From Xenophilus sp. AP218F (lineage in GTDB: Bacteria > Pseudomonadota > Gammaproteobacteria > Burkholderiales > Chromobacteriaceae), in contig NJIE01000022.1 of NCBI GenBank assembly GCA_002213445.1, forward strand, positions 186,001 to 250,000: DNA of 64,000 nucleotides. Direction: 5' to 3'. Below, piece after piece: positions 1 to 8,296 of this stretch (its first letter is position 1; each line of letters begins with the position of its first letter). Below the pieces are notes generated by a model. That model ran no database searches. It was not told where the DNA came from and saw nothing but the letters and a program-made list of their open reading frames with translations. Made by a program: the position numbers and the translations under genes.

Positions 1-320
1 ATTTCGGCACCGGCCATACCAATATGGAGCACCTGCGCAACCTGCCGCTGACCGAGCTGAAGCTGGATCGCAGCCTGATTCTCGGCATCCATCGCGACAG
101 CCGCAGCCAGAGCATACTCAACGGCATCGTCCAGATCGGCCGCGAGCTGTCGCTGCGCATGGTCGCCGAAGGCATAGACAACAGCGGCGACCTGAACTAC
201 CTGCAGACCCACTATCCGGACCTGGCGCTGCAGGGGTTTCTGCTCTGCCCGCCGATCGCGCCGGGCAGCCTGGCCGCCCACTTGTCCTGGCAGCCGAACA
301 ACCGTTCCGCCTCGGCCTGA
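1..320 (+). CDS. EAL-domain protein, C-terminal fragment (cyclic-di-GMP phosphodiesterase family)
   Basis: The reading frame is already open at base 3 and begins with FGTGHTN, the end of the DFGTG loop that is conserved in EAL domains. It continues with the LKLDRSLI and MVAEGI segments of the same fold and ends with the G-F-L segment. Only about the last 105 residues are in the window, so the catalytic Glu and the N-terminal domains cannot be checked. EAL domains hydrolyse cyclic di-GMP or act as degenerate receptors. The next gene lies on the opposite strand, with its stop directly abutting this one. Confidence 0.8.
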   Translation, partial: FGTGHTNMEHLRNLPLTELKLDRSLILGIHRDSRSQSILNGIVQIGRELSLRMVAEGIDNSGDLNYLQTHYPDLALQGFLLCPPIAPGSLAAHLSWQPNNRSASA

Positions 321-1565
321 TCAGGCCCGGGACAAGGGCGGCAGGCGTCTGAGCCAGCAGGCCATGGCAAGCAGCGCCAGCAGGCAGGCGGCCAGCACCT
401 CGGCCACGCCTTGCCAGCCGCCCCTTCCCCACATCAGGCCGGACAGCGAGCCAATCAGGCTGGAGCCCAGGTAATAGGCGGTCAGATACAAGGCCGACGC
501 CAGCGCTCGCCCCTCCCTCGCCCGCAAACCCACCCAGCTGCTGGCCACCGAATGCCCGGCGAAAAAGCCGAAGGTGAACAACGCGATGCCCAGCGTCAAC
601 AGCCACACCCGGTCGCTCAGAGTCAGCAACAAGCCCAGCAGCATGGCGACGACCATCAGCCACAGCACATTGCGCCGTCCCAGCCGATCGGCCAGCTTGC
701 CCACCCAGGCGGACGCCCAGATGCCCACCACGTAGAGTGAAAACACCAGCCCCAACAGGCTCTGGCTCATATTGAACGGCGGCGCCAGCAGACGGAACGC
801 CAGGTAGTTGTACAGGCTGACGAAGCAACCGGAGAGCAGGAAGGCGGACAAAAACAGCCAGGGCAGGCCGGCGTCGCGCAACAACCCGGCCAGCTCGCGC
901 CGCATCCGGCCCAAATCGTGCGCCCGCGGCTGAAAATGACGCGAAGGCGGCAAGCTGCGCCAGAACAGCCAGGCCCCGGCCGCGCCCAGCAGGCCCAATA
1001 GCAGCACCGCGCCGCGCCAGCCGAAATGGTCGGCCAGCAAGGAGGCGATGAAGCGGCCGCTCATCCCGCCCAGGGCGTTGCCGGCGATGTAGAGCCCCAT
1101 CGAGTGCCCCAGCGATTTGCCGTCCACTTCCTCGCTCAGATACGCCATCGCCACCGCCGGCAAGCCGGCCAGCACCACGCCGAACAGCGCCCGCAGCTGC
1201 AGGAACTGGCCGAAGCCGGCGACAAACGCCGACAGCAACATCAGCAAGGCGCCCAGCGCCAGCGCGCCGTTCATCAGCGCGCGGCGGCCGAAGCGGTCGG
1301 CCAGCAAGCTGGCCGGAATCAGGCTCAGCGCCAGCGCGCCGGTGGAAACCGACACCACGCCGCTGGCCGCCGCCGGCGTCAAGCCGAAATCCTGGGCGAA
1401 CTGGGGCATCAAGGGCTGGGTGCCGTACAGCATGGCGAAGGTGCAGAAACCGCCGGCGAACATCGCCAGCGCGGTGCTTTTGAATTCGCGGGTGCCGGAC
1501 TGCAGTTTGACGGCGGGAGCGGCGAGCGGCGCGGCGACCGCGCAGCTGGAAGACTCGGGAGGCAT
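321..1565 (-). CDS. MFS transporter, YnfM-like efflux type
   Basis: The product is a 414-residue inner-membrane protein with about 12 hydrophobic segments. The loop between helices 2 and 3 carries LADRFGRRALMNG, the major-facilitator signature, and a related LADRLGRRN repeat opens the second half. The length and the PQFAQDFGLTPAAASGVVSVSTGA stretch near residue 55 resemble the YnfM/arabinose-efflux-like drug exporter subfamily; the substrate is unknown. The ATG at 1565 was chosen; a TTG nine bases upstream is also in frame, and neither has a clear ribosome site. It is divergent from the LysR gene at 1669, so it is the likely target of that regulator. Confidence 0.85.
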   Translation of the reverse strand: MPPESSSCAVAAPLAAPAVKLQSGTREFKSTALAMFAGGFCTFAMLYGTQPLMPQFAQDFGLTPAAASGVVSVSTGALALSLIPASLLADRFGRRALMNGALALGALLMLLSAFVAGFGQFLQLRALFGVVLAGLPAVAMAYLSEEVDGKSLGHSMGLYIAGNALGGMSGRFIASLLADHFGWRGAVLLLGLLGAAGAWLFWRSLPPSRHFQPRAHDLGRMRRELAGLLRDAGLPWLFLSAFLLSGCFVSLYNYLAFRLLAPPFNMSQSLLGLVFSLYVVGIWASAWVGKLADRLGRRNVLWLMVVAMLLGLLLTLSDRVWLLTLGIALFTFGFFAGHSVASSWVGLRAREGRALASALYLTAYYLGSSLIGSLSGLMWGRGGWQGVAEVLAACLLALLAMACWLRRLPPLSRA

Positions 1566-1633
1566 GGCTGACAACCAGACAAATACACAATGGCTATCAG
1601 CTTAGGCTTGGCGATAACGCCAGTCCAATATAT

Positions 1634-1670
1634 ATTTCAATGCCAATCCATACTTTAAAAGTATTGAAAT
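1634..1670. promoter_or_regulatory. Nested palindromes, probable LysR-type operator
   Basis: A perfect 7-bp inverted repeat with a one-base centre (ATACTTT at 1650-1656, AAAGTAT at 1658-1664) contains a T-N11-A match (T1651, A1663), the classic LysR box. It sits inside a second perfect 8-bp inverted repeat, ATTTCAAT at 1634-1641 and ATTGAAAT at 1663-1670, whose right arm overlaps the LysR start codon. The site lies between the divergent MFS and LysR genes, so binding could repress the regulator and control the exporter. Confidence 0.6.
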
Positions 1671-2550
1671 GGAACTCCGCCACCTGCGCTACTTCGTGGC
1701 CGTCGCCGAAGAGCTGCACTTCACCCGCGCCGCGCAGCGGCTGCACATCGGGCAGCCGCCGCTCAGCCAGCAGATCCAGGCGCTGGAGGCCGAACTGGGC
1801 GTCAGCCTGTTCCGCCGCCATCCGCGCAAGGTGGAACTCACCGCCGCCGGCCAGCAATTCTTGCCGCGCGCGCGCCAGATTCTGGCCGACGCCGCCGCCG
1901 CGGCGGAAGCGGCCCGGCGCGCGGCGCGCGGCGAAAGCGGCGAGCTGCGGCTGGGCTTCACCTCCTCGCTGCCGCTCACCCCCATCCTGCACCACAGCCT
2001 GCAGCACTATCGCCAGGCTTACCCCTCCGTTCGGCTCACGCTCCGGGAAATGTTCACCGCCGGCCAGTTCGCCGCGCTGGAAGCCGGCCAGCTGGACGTC
2101 GGCTTCGTCCGCTTCAACGGCCCCGCGCCCAGCGACGCCCTCTGCGTGGAAGAACTGCACCGCGACCGGCTGCGCCTGGTGGTGCCGCGCGAGCACCCGC
2201 TGGCCGAGGCCGCCGGCGTCCATATCGCGCAACTGGCGGAAGAAAGATGGATAGCCTATCCGCAGGAAGCCGGCTCGGGCCTCAACGCCGTCATCCGCCA
2301 GCTGGCGCGGGACAGCGGCATCGTCCTGCGATTGGCGCAAGAAGCGGGAGAAGCCATCACCCAGATCGGGCTGGTGGCGGCCGGCGCGGGCATCGCCATT
2401 TTGCCCTCGCCGCTGGAGTGCGTGCAGATTCCGGCGGTGCGCTACGTGCCGCTACTGGACGCCGACGCCTATCTGGCCATGGGCGTGGCGACGCGCGCCG
2501 GCGACGAGTCGCCGCTGGTGGCCAACTTCTTGCGCCAAGTGCGGCCCTAG
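1669..2550 (+). CDS. LysR-family transcriptional regulator
   Basis: The product is a 293-residue DNA-binding regulator with the usual LysR layout. The N-terminal winged helix-turn-helix (residues 1-60) starts with the canonical MELRHLRYFVAVAEE, followed by RLHIGQPPLSQQI and LGVSLFRR. An effector-binding domain follows from about residue 90. The start is fixed by the family consensus, but no Shine-Dalgarno sequence precedes it; the bases just upstream are the palindromic operator. It is divergent from an MFS exporter, and its stop overlaps the stop of the convergent SDR gene by four bases. The effector is unknown. Confidence 0.92.
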   Translation: MELRHLRYFVAVAEELHFTRAAQRLHIGQPPLSQQIQALEAELGVSLFRRHPRKVELTAAGQQFLPRARQILADAAAAAEAARRAARGESGELRLGFTSSLPLTPILHHSLQHYRQAYPSVRLTLREMFTAGQFAALEAGQLDVGFVRFNGPAPSDALCVEELHRDRLRLVVPREHPLAEAAGVHIAQLAEERWIAYPQEAGSGLNAVIRQLARDSGIVLRLAQEAGEAITQIGLVAAGAGIAILPSPLECVQIPAVRYVPLLDADAYLAMGVATRAGDESPLVANFLRQVRP

Positions 2551-3296
2551 CGGCCGCCGCTGACGTCGAGCAGGCTGCCGGTGCAGAACGAGGCCGCGTC
2601 GGACAACAGCCAGACGATGGCCGCCGCCACTTCCTCCGGCTCGCCGCCGCGCTGCAAGGGCACGCCGGGGGCCAGCCGCACCACCCGGCCCGCCTCGCCG
2701 CTGCTTTCGTGGATGTCGGTATTGATCAGGCCGGGCCGCACCGCGTTGACGCGGATGCCGTCGGCGGCCGCTTCGCGCGCCAGGCCCACGGTCAGGGTAT
2801 CGACCGCGCCCTTGCTGGCGGCGTAATCGATGTATTCGCAGGCCGAACCCAGCCGCGAGGCGGCGGAGGAAACATTGACGATGGCCCCGCCGCGGCCGCC
2901 GCGCTCCCGCGCCATGCGCCTGACCGCTTCGCGGCAACACAGGATGACGCCCAGCACGTTGACGCGCAGCACCCGCTCCACCCGTTCGGCGTCGAAATCC
3001 GCCAGCCGGCTGATCGGCGCGGTGACGCCGGCGTTGTTGACCAGCCCGTCCAGGCGGCCGAAGCGGCGATCCACCTCGTCGAACAAGCGCAGCACGTCGA
3101 TTTCGCGGCCCACGTCGGCCTGAAACGTCGCCGCCTCCGCGCCCTCCGCCTCCAGCGCGCGGCGCATCCGCTCGGCGCTGGCTTCGTCCCGGCGATAACT
3201 GAGCGCCAGCTTCCAGCCGGCAGCCGCCGCGGCTCGGGCAGTGGCGGCGCCGATGCCGCGCGTGCCGCCGGTAATCAACAACACCTTGTCCGACAT
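2547..3296 (-). CDS. SDR-family NAD(P)-dependent oxidoreductase
   Basis: This 249-residue classical short-chain dehydrogenase has TGGTRGIG for cofactor binding near residue 9, NNAG near residue 90, the catalytic Ser in IVNVSSAAS, and the YAASK active-site pair. It ends with a typical SDR C-terminus (DVSGGR). The Arg in TGGTRG and the SYRRDE segment after strand 2 suggest NADPH preference. It begins three bases after the tyrA stop with an AAGGGG ribosome site, so it is probably co-transcribed with tyrA. The substrate cannot be told from sequence; YgfF-like sugar or alcohol dehydrogenases look similar. Confidence 0.88.
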   Translation of the reverse strand: MSDKVLLITGGTRGIGAATARAAAAAGWKLALSYRRDEASAERMRRALEAEGAEAATFQADVGREIDVLRLFDEVDRRFGRLDGLVNNAGVTAPISRLADFDAERVERVLRVNVLGVILCCREAVRRMARERGGRGGAIVNVSSAASRLGSACEYIDYAASKGAVDTLTVGLAREAAADGIRVNAVRPGLINTDIHESSGEAGRVVRLAPGVPLQRGGEPEEVAAAIVWLLSDAASFCTGSLLDVSGGR

Positions 3297-3299
3297 GCC

Positions 3300-4202
3300 C
3301 TACCCCTTGCGCAAGAACTGCTGGTTCCAGCGGGCGCGCGCGGCGCGCGCCTCGCCGAACATGGCTGACAGCGCCGCCGCATCGCCCTGCTCCAGCCACT
3401 GGCGCAAGCGCGCGAGGCCGGCCTGGTAGCGGCCCAGCTCGTCAAGCAGCGCCTCGCGGTTGGCCAGACTGATGTCGCTCCACATTTCCGGGTGGCTGCC
3501 GGCGATGCGGGTGAAATCGCGAAAACCGGTGGCGGCGAAATCGAAACAGCGCTCGGCGTCGCCCTTGGCCGCCACCATGTCGACGTAGGCGAAAGCCAGC
3601 AGGTGCGGCAAGTGGCTGACGGCGGCGAACACCGCGTCGTGGTCGGAGGGACTCATAGCGTGGATCTCTGCCCCGCAGGCCCGCCACAGGGCCGCGACGC
3701 GCTCGGCGGCATCCGGCAGGGTTTCCGGCAGCGGCGTCAGCACCACGCGGCGGTTTTCGTACAGCCCGTACTGGGCGGCGGCGGAGCCGGACAGATCGGA
3801 GCCGGCGATGGGGTGGCCGGGCACGCAATAGGGCAGCTGCCCCGGCAAGTGCCGGCGAAACAACGCGGCGACATCGCTCTTGGTGCTGCCGGCGTCGGTG
3901 ACGATGGCCTCTGGCCGCAGCTTGCCGGCCATGGCCTGCATCAGCCGCCCCATCTGGCCTACCGGCGCGGCCAGCAGCACCAGGTCGGCGCGCGCGGCCG
4001 CCTCGGCGATATCCTGGCCGATTTCATCCACCACGCCCAGCTCGCGCGCGCGCTGCAGATTCTCCAGCGTGCGGCCGACGCCGATCACGCGCCGCACCAG
4101 GCCGGCGCGCTTGAGCGCGAGGGCGAACGAACCGCCGATCAGCCCCACGCCAGCCACCACCAAGGTGTCGATTCCCTGCTGCACCTGCATCCCCCTGTCC
4201 AT
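3300..4202 (-). CDS. tyrA: Prephenate dehydrogenase
   Basis: The enzyme oxidatively decarboxylates prephenate to 4-hydroxyphenylpyruvate for tyrosine synthesis. The product is about 300 residues. The N-terminal Rossmann motif GVGLIGGS is at about residues 18-25, followed by the family segments TDAGSTKSDV, PGHPIAGSDLSG (active-site His region) and HDAVFAAVSHLPHLLAFA. It is monofunctional, with no chorismate mutase or ACT domain. The ATG at 4202 is used; an ATG at 4190 four codons later is possible, but the AGGGGG before it is too close to serve as its ribosome site. It heads a probable two-gene unit with the SDR. Confidence 0.9.
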   Translation of the reverse strand: MDRGMQVQQGIDTLVVAGVGLIGGSFALALKRAGLVRRVIGVGRTLENLQRARELGVVDEIGQDIAEAAARADLVLLAAPVGQMGRLMQAMAGKLRPEAIVTDAGSTKSDVAALFRRHLPGQLPYCVPGHPIAGSDLSGSAAAQYGLYENRRVVLTPLPETLPDAAERVAALWRACGAEIHAMSPSDHDAVFAAVSHLPHLLAFAYVDMVAAKGDAERCFDFAATGFRDFTRIAGSHPEMWSDISLANREALLDELGRYQAGLARLRQWLEQGDAAALSAMFGEARAARARWNQQFLRKG

Positions 4203-4283
4203 CGCCGCAAAAACGGGCCGAAGGGCTATCATAAGCGATTTTATGCTGCCGGCCAGCCGCCCGGGGCCGCAAAACGGGAAATC

Positions 4284-4562
4284 ATGCGCTACAGCCTCTA
4301 TTGCTACTTCAAGATCGACGCAAGCCAAACCGACCCGCTCCCGCGCCTGCGCGCCTTGCAGGCCGAGCTTGCGGCCGGCGGCGCGCAAGGGCGCCTGCTG
4401 CGCCGCAAGGACGACGCCGCCACCTGGATGGAGGCGTACGAGGATATCGCCGACTGGCAAGCTTTCCGGCGGGAATGGCTGGCGGCCAGAGCGCGCCACG
4501 GCCTGGACGCCCTGCCCTGCCACGAAGAATGGTTCCAGCCGCTGACGCCGGACGAGGCGTAA
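4284..4562 (+). CDS. DUF4936-like small protein
   Basis: This 92-residue soluble protein starts MRYSLYCYFKID and contains Arg- and Ala-rich helices plus a central DDAATWMEAYEDIADW segment. The short ferredoxin-like layout and the conserved Tyr/Trp pattern resemble the DUF4936 family, which is found mainly in betaproteobacteria. The function is unknown. It is divergent from tyrA with about 80 bases between them, and an ACGGGAA sequence precedes the start. A hairpin follows eight bases after the stop. The family assignment is from memory of its look and is moderate. Confidence 0.6.
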   Translation: MRYSLYCYFKIDASQTDPLPRLRALQAELAAGGAQGRLLRRKDDAATWMEAYEDIADWQAFRREWLAARARHGLDALPCHEEWFQPLTPDEA

Positions 4563-4564
4563 AG

Positions 4565-4588
4565 AAAAAGGCCGGACTCTGTCCGGCC
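4565..4588 (-). terminator. Intrinsic terminator of the SLC1-type symporter gene
   Basis: A perfect 8-bp stem (4570-4577 with 4581-4588) has a TCT loop. On the minus strand it is followed by a T run (complement of AAAAA at 4565-4569). It lies about 110 bases beyond the symporter stop. On the plus strand it follows the DUF4936-like gene but lacks a T tract. Confidence 0.75.
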
Positions 4589-4699
4589 TCAAGTTAGATT
4601 CGAGTTCCCCTCCGGCCGCCTCGCGGCGGCCGGCAAGATACGCCGACTATACACAGCCTGCGCGGCAAGACAAAGGCCATGCGCTTATATCCAAAGCAC

Positions 4700-5881
4700 T
4701 CAGCCTCGCTGCACCGCCGCTTCCGCCGCGGGCTGCGCCTGCCGGCCCATGATCTTGTCCAGCCACAAGGCGATGGCGCCGTCGCCGGTCACATTGCAGG
4801 CGGTGCCGAAGCTGTCTTGCGCCAGATACAAGGCGATCATCAGGGCGAGGCTGGCCTCCGGGAAATGCAGCATGCTGGCCAGGATGCCCAGCGCCGACAT
4901 CACGCCGCCGCCCGGCGCGCCCGGCGCGGCCACCATGGTGACGCCCAGAAGCAGGATGAACGGCAGCATCACGTCCCAGCCCGGCACGCTCAGGCCGTTG
5001 CTCATCAGCATCACCGCGGTGGCGCAGGTCACCAGCGTGATGGTGGAGCCGCACAGATGGATGGTGGCGCACAGCGGCATCACGAAATTCACCACCGGGC
5101 TGGAAACCTTCATGCTGCTGGCCGAGCGCAGCGCCACCGGGATGGTGGCGGCGGACGACATGGTGCCCAGCGCGGTGAGATAGGCCGGCAGCATGGCGCG
5201 CAGCAGCGTCAGCGGATTGCGGCCCTGGGCCGCGCCGGTGCCGGCATACAACATCGCCAGCCACAGCCAGTGCATGACGATGGCCAGCACCAGCACCACG
5301 CCGAAAGTGCGCAGCGTGGCGAACACGGTGCCCGCCGCGGCCATTTCCGCAAACACGCTGGCGATGTACAGCGGCAGCATCGGCACCAGCACGCGGGAGA
5401 GCACCAGCTCCACCACGTCCTTGCCCTGCTCCACCACTTCCCGCAAGCGCGCGGCGCCGGTCACGGCGATGCCGAGACCGAAGACGAAGGCCAGCATCAG
5501 CGCCGTCATCACATCGAACAGCGGCTTGATTTCCAGCTTGAACAGCGGCTCGATGGCGGCGGCGCCGGCCACGGTCTGCACATTGCTGTCTATCAGCTGC
5601 GGCAACACATTGGAGGCGACGGCGAACGCGGCCGCGCCGGAGAGAATGGTGGAGGCGTAAGCTAGGCCGACGGTCCAGCCCAGCATCTTGCCGGAGTCCG
5701 ACTCCAGCGCGGCGATCCCGCTCATGATGTAGAACACGATGATCAGCGGAATCATGAAGCCGATGAATTGGCCGAACAGGCCCTTGAACGTCTGCATGAC
5801 AACCAGAACGGCGTCGGGCGCGTACAGGCCCAGCAACACGCCTGCCAGCATGCCGGCCAGCAACTTCACAATCAATTTCAC
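4700..5881 (-). CDS. Dicarboxylate/amino acid:cation symporter (SLC1/DAACS family)
   Basis: This 393-residue inner-membrane protein couples uptake of a dicarboxylate or acidic/neutral amino acid to Na+ or H+. Family hallmarks are the first helix GMLAGVLLGLY, the serine-rich re-entrant loop TMSSAATIPVAL (around residue 235), the PLCATIHLCGSTITLV helix, the GAPGGGVMSAL re-entrant loop and the late TACNVTGDGA stretch carrying the substrate-binding Asp/Asn. The start is a GTG at 5881 preceded by AGAGGA at good spacing; the frame stays open further upstream, but those codons look non-coding. The exact substrate is not assigned. Confidence 0.85.
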   Translation of the reverse strand: MKLIVKLLAGMLAGVLLGLYAPDAVLVVMQTFKGLFGQFIGFMIPLIIVFYIMSGIAALESDSGKMLGWTVGLAYASTILSGAAAFAVASNVLPQLIDSNVQTVAGAAAIEPLFKLEIKPLFDVMTALMLAFVFGLGIAVTGAARLREVVEQGKDVVELVLSRVLVPMLPLYIASVFAEMAAAGTVFATLRTFGVVLVLAIVMHWLWLAMLYAGTGAAQGRNPLTLLRAMLPAYLTALGTMSSAATIPVALRSASSMKVSSPVVNFVMPLCATIHLCGSTITLVTCATAVMLMSNGLSVPGWDVMLPFILLLGVTMVAAPGAPGGGVMSALGILASMLHFPEASLALMIALYLAQDSFGTACNVTGDGAIALWLDKIMGRQAQPAAEAAVQRG

Positions 5882-6082
5882 GGAGTATCCTCTTTGACCA
5901 TTTTGGCCAAGCCTGTCGCCGGCCGCGCGGCCAGTCCGACTCCAGGCCCGCGCTCCCGTAAAACGCGGACGACAAGACACCCCAAGCCCGCCTGCAAGCA
6001 AACCGGAAGGGAGATTCGGAGGAAGCGATGACGCGATCCGGCAAGCCCTGACGCGGCGGAACTGTCCCTCCCGCCGCCAGTG

Positions 6083-6889
6083 TCAGGCTTGTTGTAATAA
6101 GGCGCGCTGCAACTGCCGCAGCGCCGGAGAAGGCTGCCAGACGCGCTCGCCCAGACGGGCAAGCGGCCAGATGCCTATCAGGCTATTGGAGAGAAACACC
6201 GCGTCAGCGTCAACCAGCGCCTCCGGCGACAGTCGCATTTCCGACATCGAGAGTCCGATATCCGAAACTTTATCGGTCAACCAATCCCGCACCGCGCCGT
6301 TCACGCCGCACTGATCCAGCCGCGGCGTATGCACTTCCCTGCCGCGCAAGAGGTAGACATTGCTCATCGTGCCTTCCACCAGGTTGCCCTGCATGTCCAG
6401 CAACAGGCCTTCGCGGATGGCCGGGTCGTCCCACTCGGAGCGGGCCAGCACGTTTTCCAGCCGGTTCAGATGCTTGATGCCGGCCAGCCGCGGCTGGATG
6501 GCGAGCCTCGTCCGGCACCAGCGCGCCGCCACGCCGTCCTCGGCGCAGGCAGGCGGATAACCGGCCCACGGCGCCGCGGCCACGATGCGGGTAGTCTCCG
6601 CCTCCTGCGGCATGGCGAAGCCGCGCGCGCCGACGCCGCGCGTCAGCGTGATCTTGGCCACCGCCTGCCGCAGCTCGCCGCCCACCCGCAACAGCTCTTC
6701 CAGCAGCAGCGCTTCGTCCGGAACCGGCAGGCTCAGGCGGCGGGCGTCGTCCGCCAGCCGGGCGTACTGCCAGCGCCACAGCAGCGGCCGGCCGCGGCGC
6801 AATTGCAGGGTGCGGAACACGCCGTCGCCGTAGGCCAGCCCCCGGTCTTGCGCCGCCACGCTGTCGCCGGGCCGGCCGTTGATCAGCAT
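6083..6889 (-). CDS. pabC: Aminodeoxychorismate lyase
   Basis: This PLP enzyme releases p-aminobenzoate and pyruvate from aminodeoxychorismate in folate synthesis. The 268-residue protein is a fold-type IV aminotransferase relative. It has RGLAYGDGVFRTLQL near residue 16, the PLP Lys at about 139 in GIKHLNRLENV, and the EGTMSNVYL phosphate-binding loop. It lies directly after pabB. With the ATG at 6889 the gap is two bases; a GTG at 6895 would give a four-base overlap and translational coupling. Confidence 0.9.
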   Translation of the reverse strand: MLINGRPGDSVAAQDRGLAYGDGVFRTLQLRRGRPLLWRWQYARLADDARRLSLPVPDEALLLEELLRVGGELRQAVAKITLTRGVGARGFAMPQEAETTRIVAAAPWAGYPPACAEDGVAARWCRTRLAIQPRLAGIKHLNRLENVLARSEWDDPAIREGLLLDMQGNLVEGTMSNVYLLRGREVHTPRLDQCGVNGAVRDWLTDKVSDIGLSMSEMRLSPEALVDADAVFLSNSLIGIWPLARLGERVWQPSPALRQLQRALLQQA

Positions 6890-6891
6890 GC

Positions 6892-8181
6892 TCACCGCTC
6901 CACGCCCAGCGCGCGCAACAGGCCGCGCGCCTTGTGGCGGGTTTCCATCAGTTCGCGCTCGGGGTCGGAGTCGGCCACGATGCCGCCGCCGGCGCGGAAG
7001 CGCAGCTGGTCGCCCTGCTGCATGAAGGTGCGGATCAGGATGTTGAGGTCCATGCTGCCGTCGCGGTTGATATAGCCCAGGCTGCCGGTGTAGGCGCGGC
7101 GCGCGCTGTTTTCCAGTTCGCGGATGATCTGCATGGTGCGCACCTTGGGGCAGCCGGTGATGGTGCCGCCCGGGAACAGGGCCCGCAGCACATCGACGAT
7201 GTGCGCGTCCTCGCGCAGCTTGCCGCGGACGTTGGATTCGATGTGGTGGACGTAGGCGTAGCTGGCCACCGCCATCAGTTCGTTGACCTCCACCGTGCCC
7301 GGCTGGCAGATGCGGCCCAGATCGTTGCGCTCCAGGTCGATCAGCATCACGTGCTCGGCGCGCTCCTTGATGCTGGAGATCAGGCGCTGCTTGAGCGCGG
7401 CGTCCTCGGCCGGATCGGGCGAGCGCGGATGGGTGCCGGCGATAGGGCGGGTTTCCGCCCAGCCGTCCCGGACCCGCACCAGCCGCTCCGGCGAGGAGCT
7501 GACGATCTGCGCGTCGCCGAAATCCGCCAGCGCCGAGAACGGCGCGGGGTTGGCGCGACGCAGCGCCGCGAACAGGTCCACCGCCGCCACCGTCTCGCCC
7601 AGCCGCGCGCGCCAGCCGCGCGAGATATTGACCTGGAACACGTCGCCTTCGTAGATGTAGCGCTTGAGGCGATGCACGGCGTCGGTATACCACTGCGGCG
7701 GGTCTTCCTCCAGATGCGCGAGGCTCACCGGCTGCGGATCGTAAGCAGGAACCGAGCGCGCGCACTCGGCCAGGAAGTGCCAGTCCTCGGCGTCCTCGGC
7801 CACCAGCCAGGCGCACTGCTCGCCGCGGTCCACCAGGATGGCCGCCGGCGCGCGCGCCCAGACCGCCAGCGGGAAGCTGTCCGGCAGCGCCTGCGGCACC
7901 CTCGGTTCGAATTCGGACAGCAAGTCGTAGGCCATGTAGACGAAGTGGCCGCCGACAAAGGGCAATCCGTGCGGGTTTTCCACCGCCTGCGGCTGAAAGG
8001 CGCGCACTGTCTTCAGGAAGTCCTGGCCTTCGCCCGCCTGGAACAGCCGCTGCTCGCGCGCCAGCAGCAGCATGTCCCAGCCGCTGTCGCCGGAAGACTG
8101 CATCAGATAGGGGAAGCTATCCCGCCGCGCGGCGTGCAGCGCCATCAGGTCGGGAACAAAGTCGAGTTTCTGGGTGAACAT
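6892..8181 (-). CDS. pabB: Aminodeoxychorismate synthase component I
   Basis: This chorismate-utilising enzyme aminates chorismate at C4, using ammonia from a PabA glutaminase that is not encoded in this window. The product is 429 residues with the family motifs DVFQVNISRG, ERAEHVMLIDLERNDLGR, GGTITGCPK and a C-terminal ETRHKARGLL. An AGGA ribosome site supports the ATG at 8181. The motif at residues 246-250 is PIAGT, as in TrpE, rather than the PIKGT with a nucleophilic Lys of E. coli PabB. The linked pabC and lack of trpG/trpD nearby still favour PabB over anthranilate synthase. Confidence 0.85.
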   Translation of the reverse strand: MFTQKLDFVPDLMALHAARRDSFPYLMQSSGDSGWDMLLLAREQRLFQAGEGQDFLKTVRAFQPQAVENPHGLPFVGGHFVYMAYDLLSEFEPRVPQALPDSFPLAVWARAPAAILVDRGEQCAWLVAEDAEDWHFLAECARSVPAYDPQPVSLAHLEEDPPQWYTDAVHRLKRYIYEGDVFQVNISRGWRARLGETVAAVDLFAALRRANPAPFSALADFGDAQIVSSSPERLVRVRDGWAETRPIAGTHPRSPDPAEDAALKQRLISSIKERAEHVMLIDLERNDLGRICQPGTVEVNELMAVASYAYVHHIESNVRGKLREDAHIVDVLRALFPGGTITGCPKVRTMQIIRELENSARRAYTGSLGYINRDGSMDLNILIRTFMQQGDQLRFRAGGGIVADSDPERELMETRHKARGLLRALGVER

Positions 8182-8233
8182 CTGTCGTCCTGGCCGGCAA
8201 GGCCCGGTCCTGGGTCTAGTGGGTGGCGGAAAT

Positions 8234-8266
8234 GAAAAAACCGCTGCGAGTGTAGCGCAGCGGTTT
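8234..8266 (-). terminator. Intrinsic terminator after fabF
   Basis: An 11-bp perfect stem (8238-8248 with 8256-8266) encloses a seven-base loop and is followed on the minus strand by a T tract (complement of the A run 8235-8240). It lies 30 bases past the fabF stop and 53 bases before the pabB start, so it separates the fatty-acid operon from pabB-pabC. Confidence 0.85.
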
Positions 8267-8296
8267 GGCCTGTCAATCAAGAAGCGCGAATCGCGC

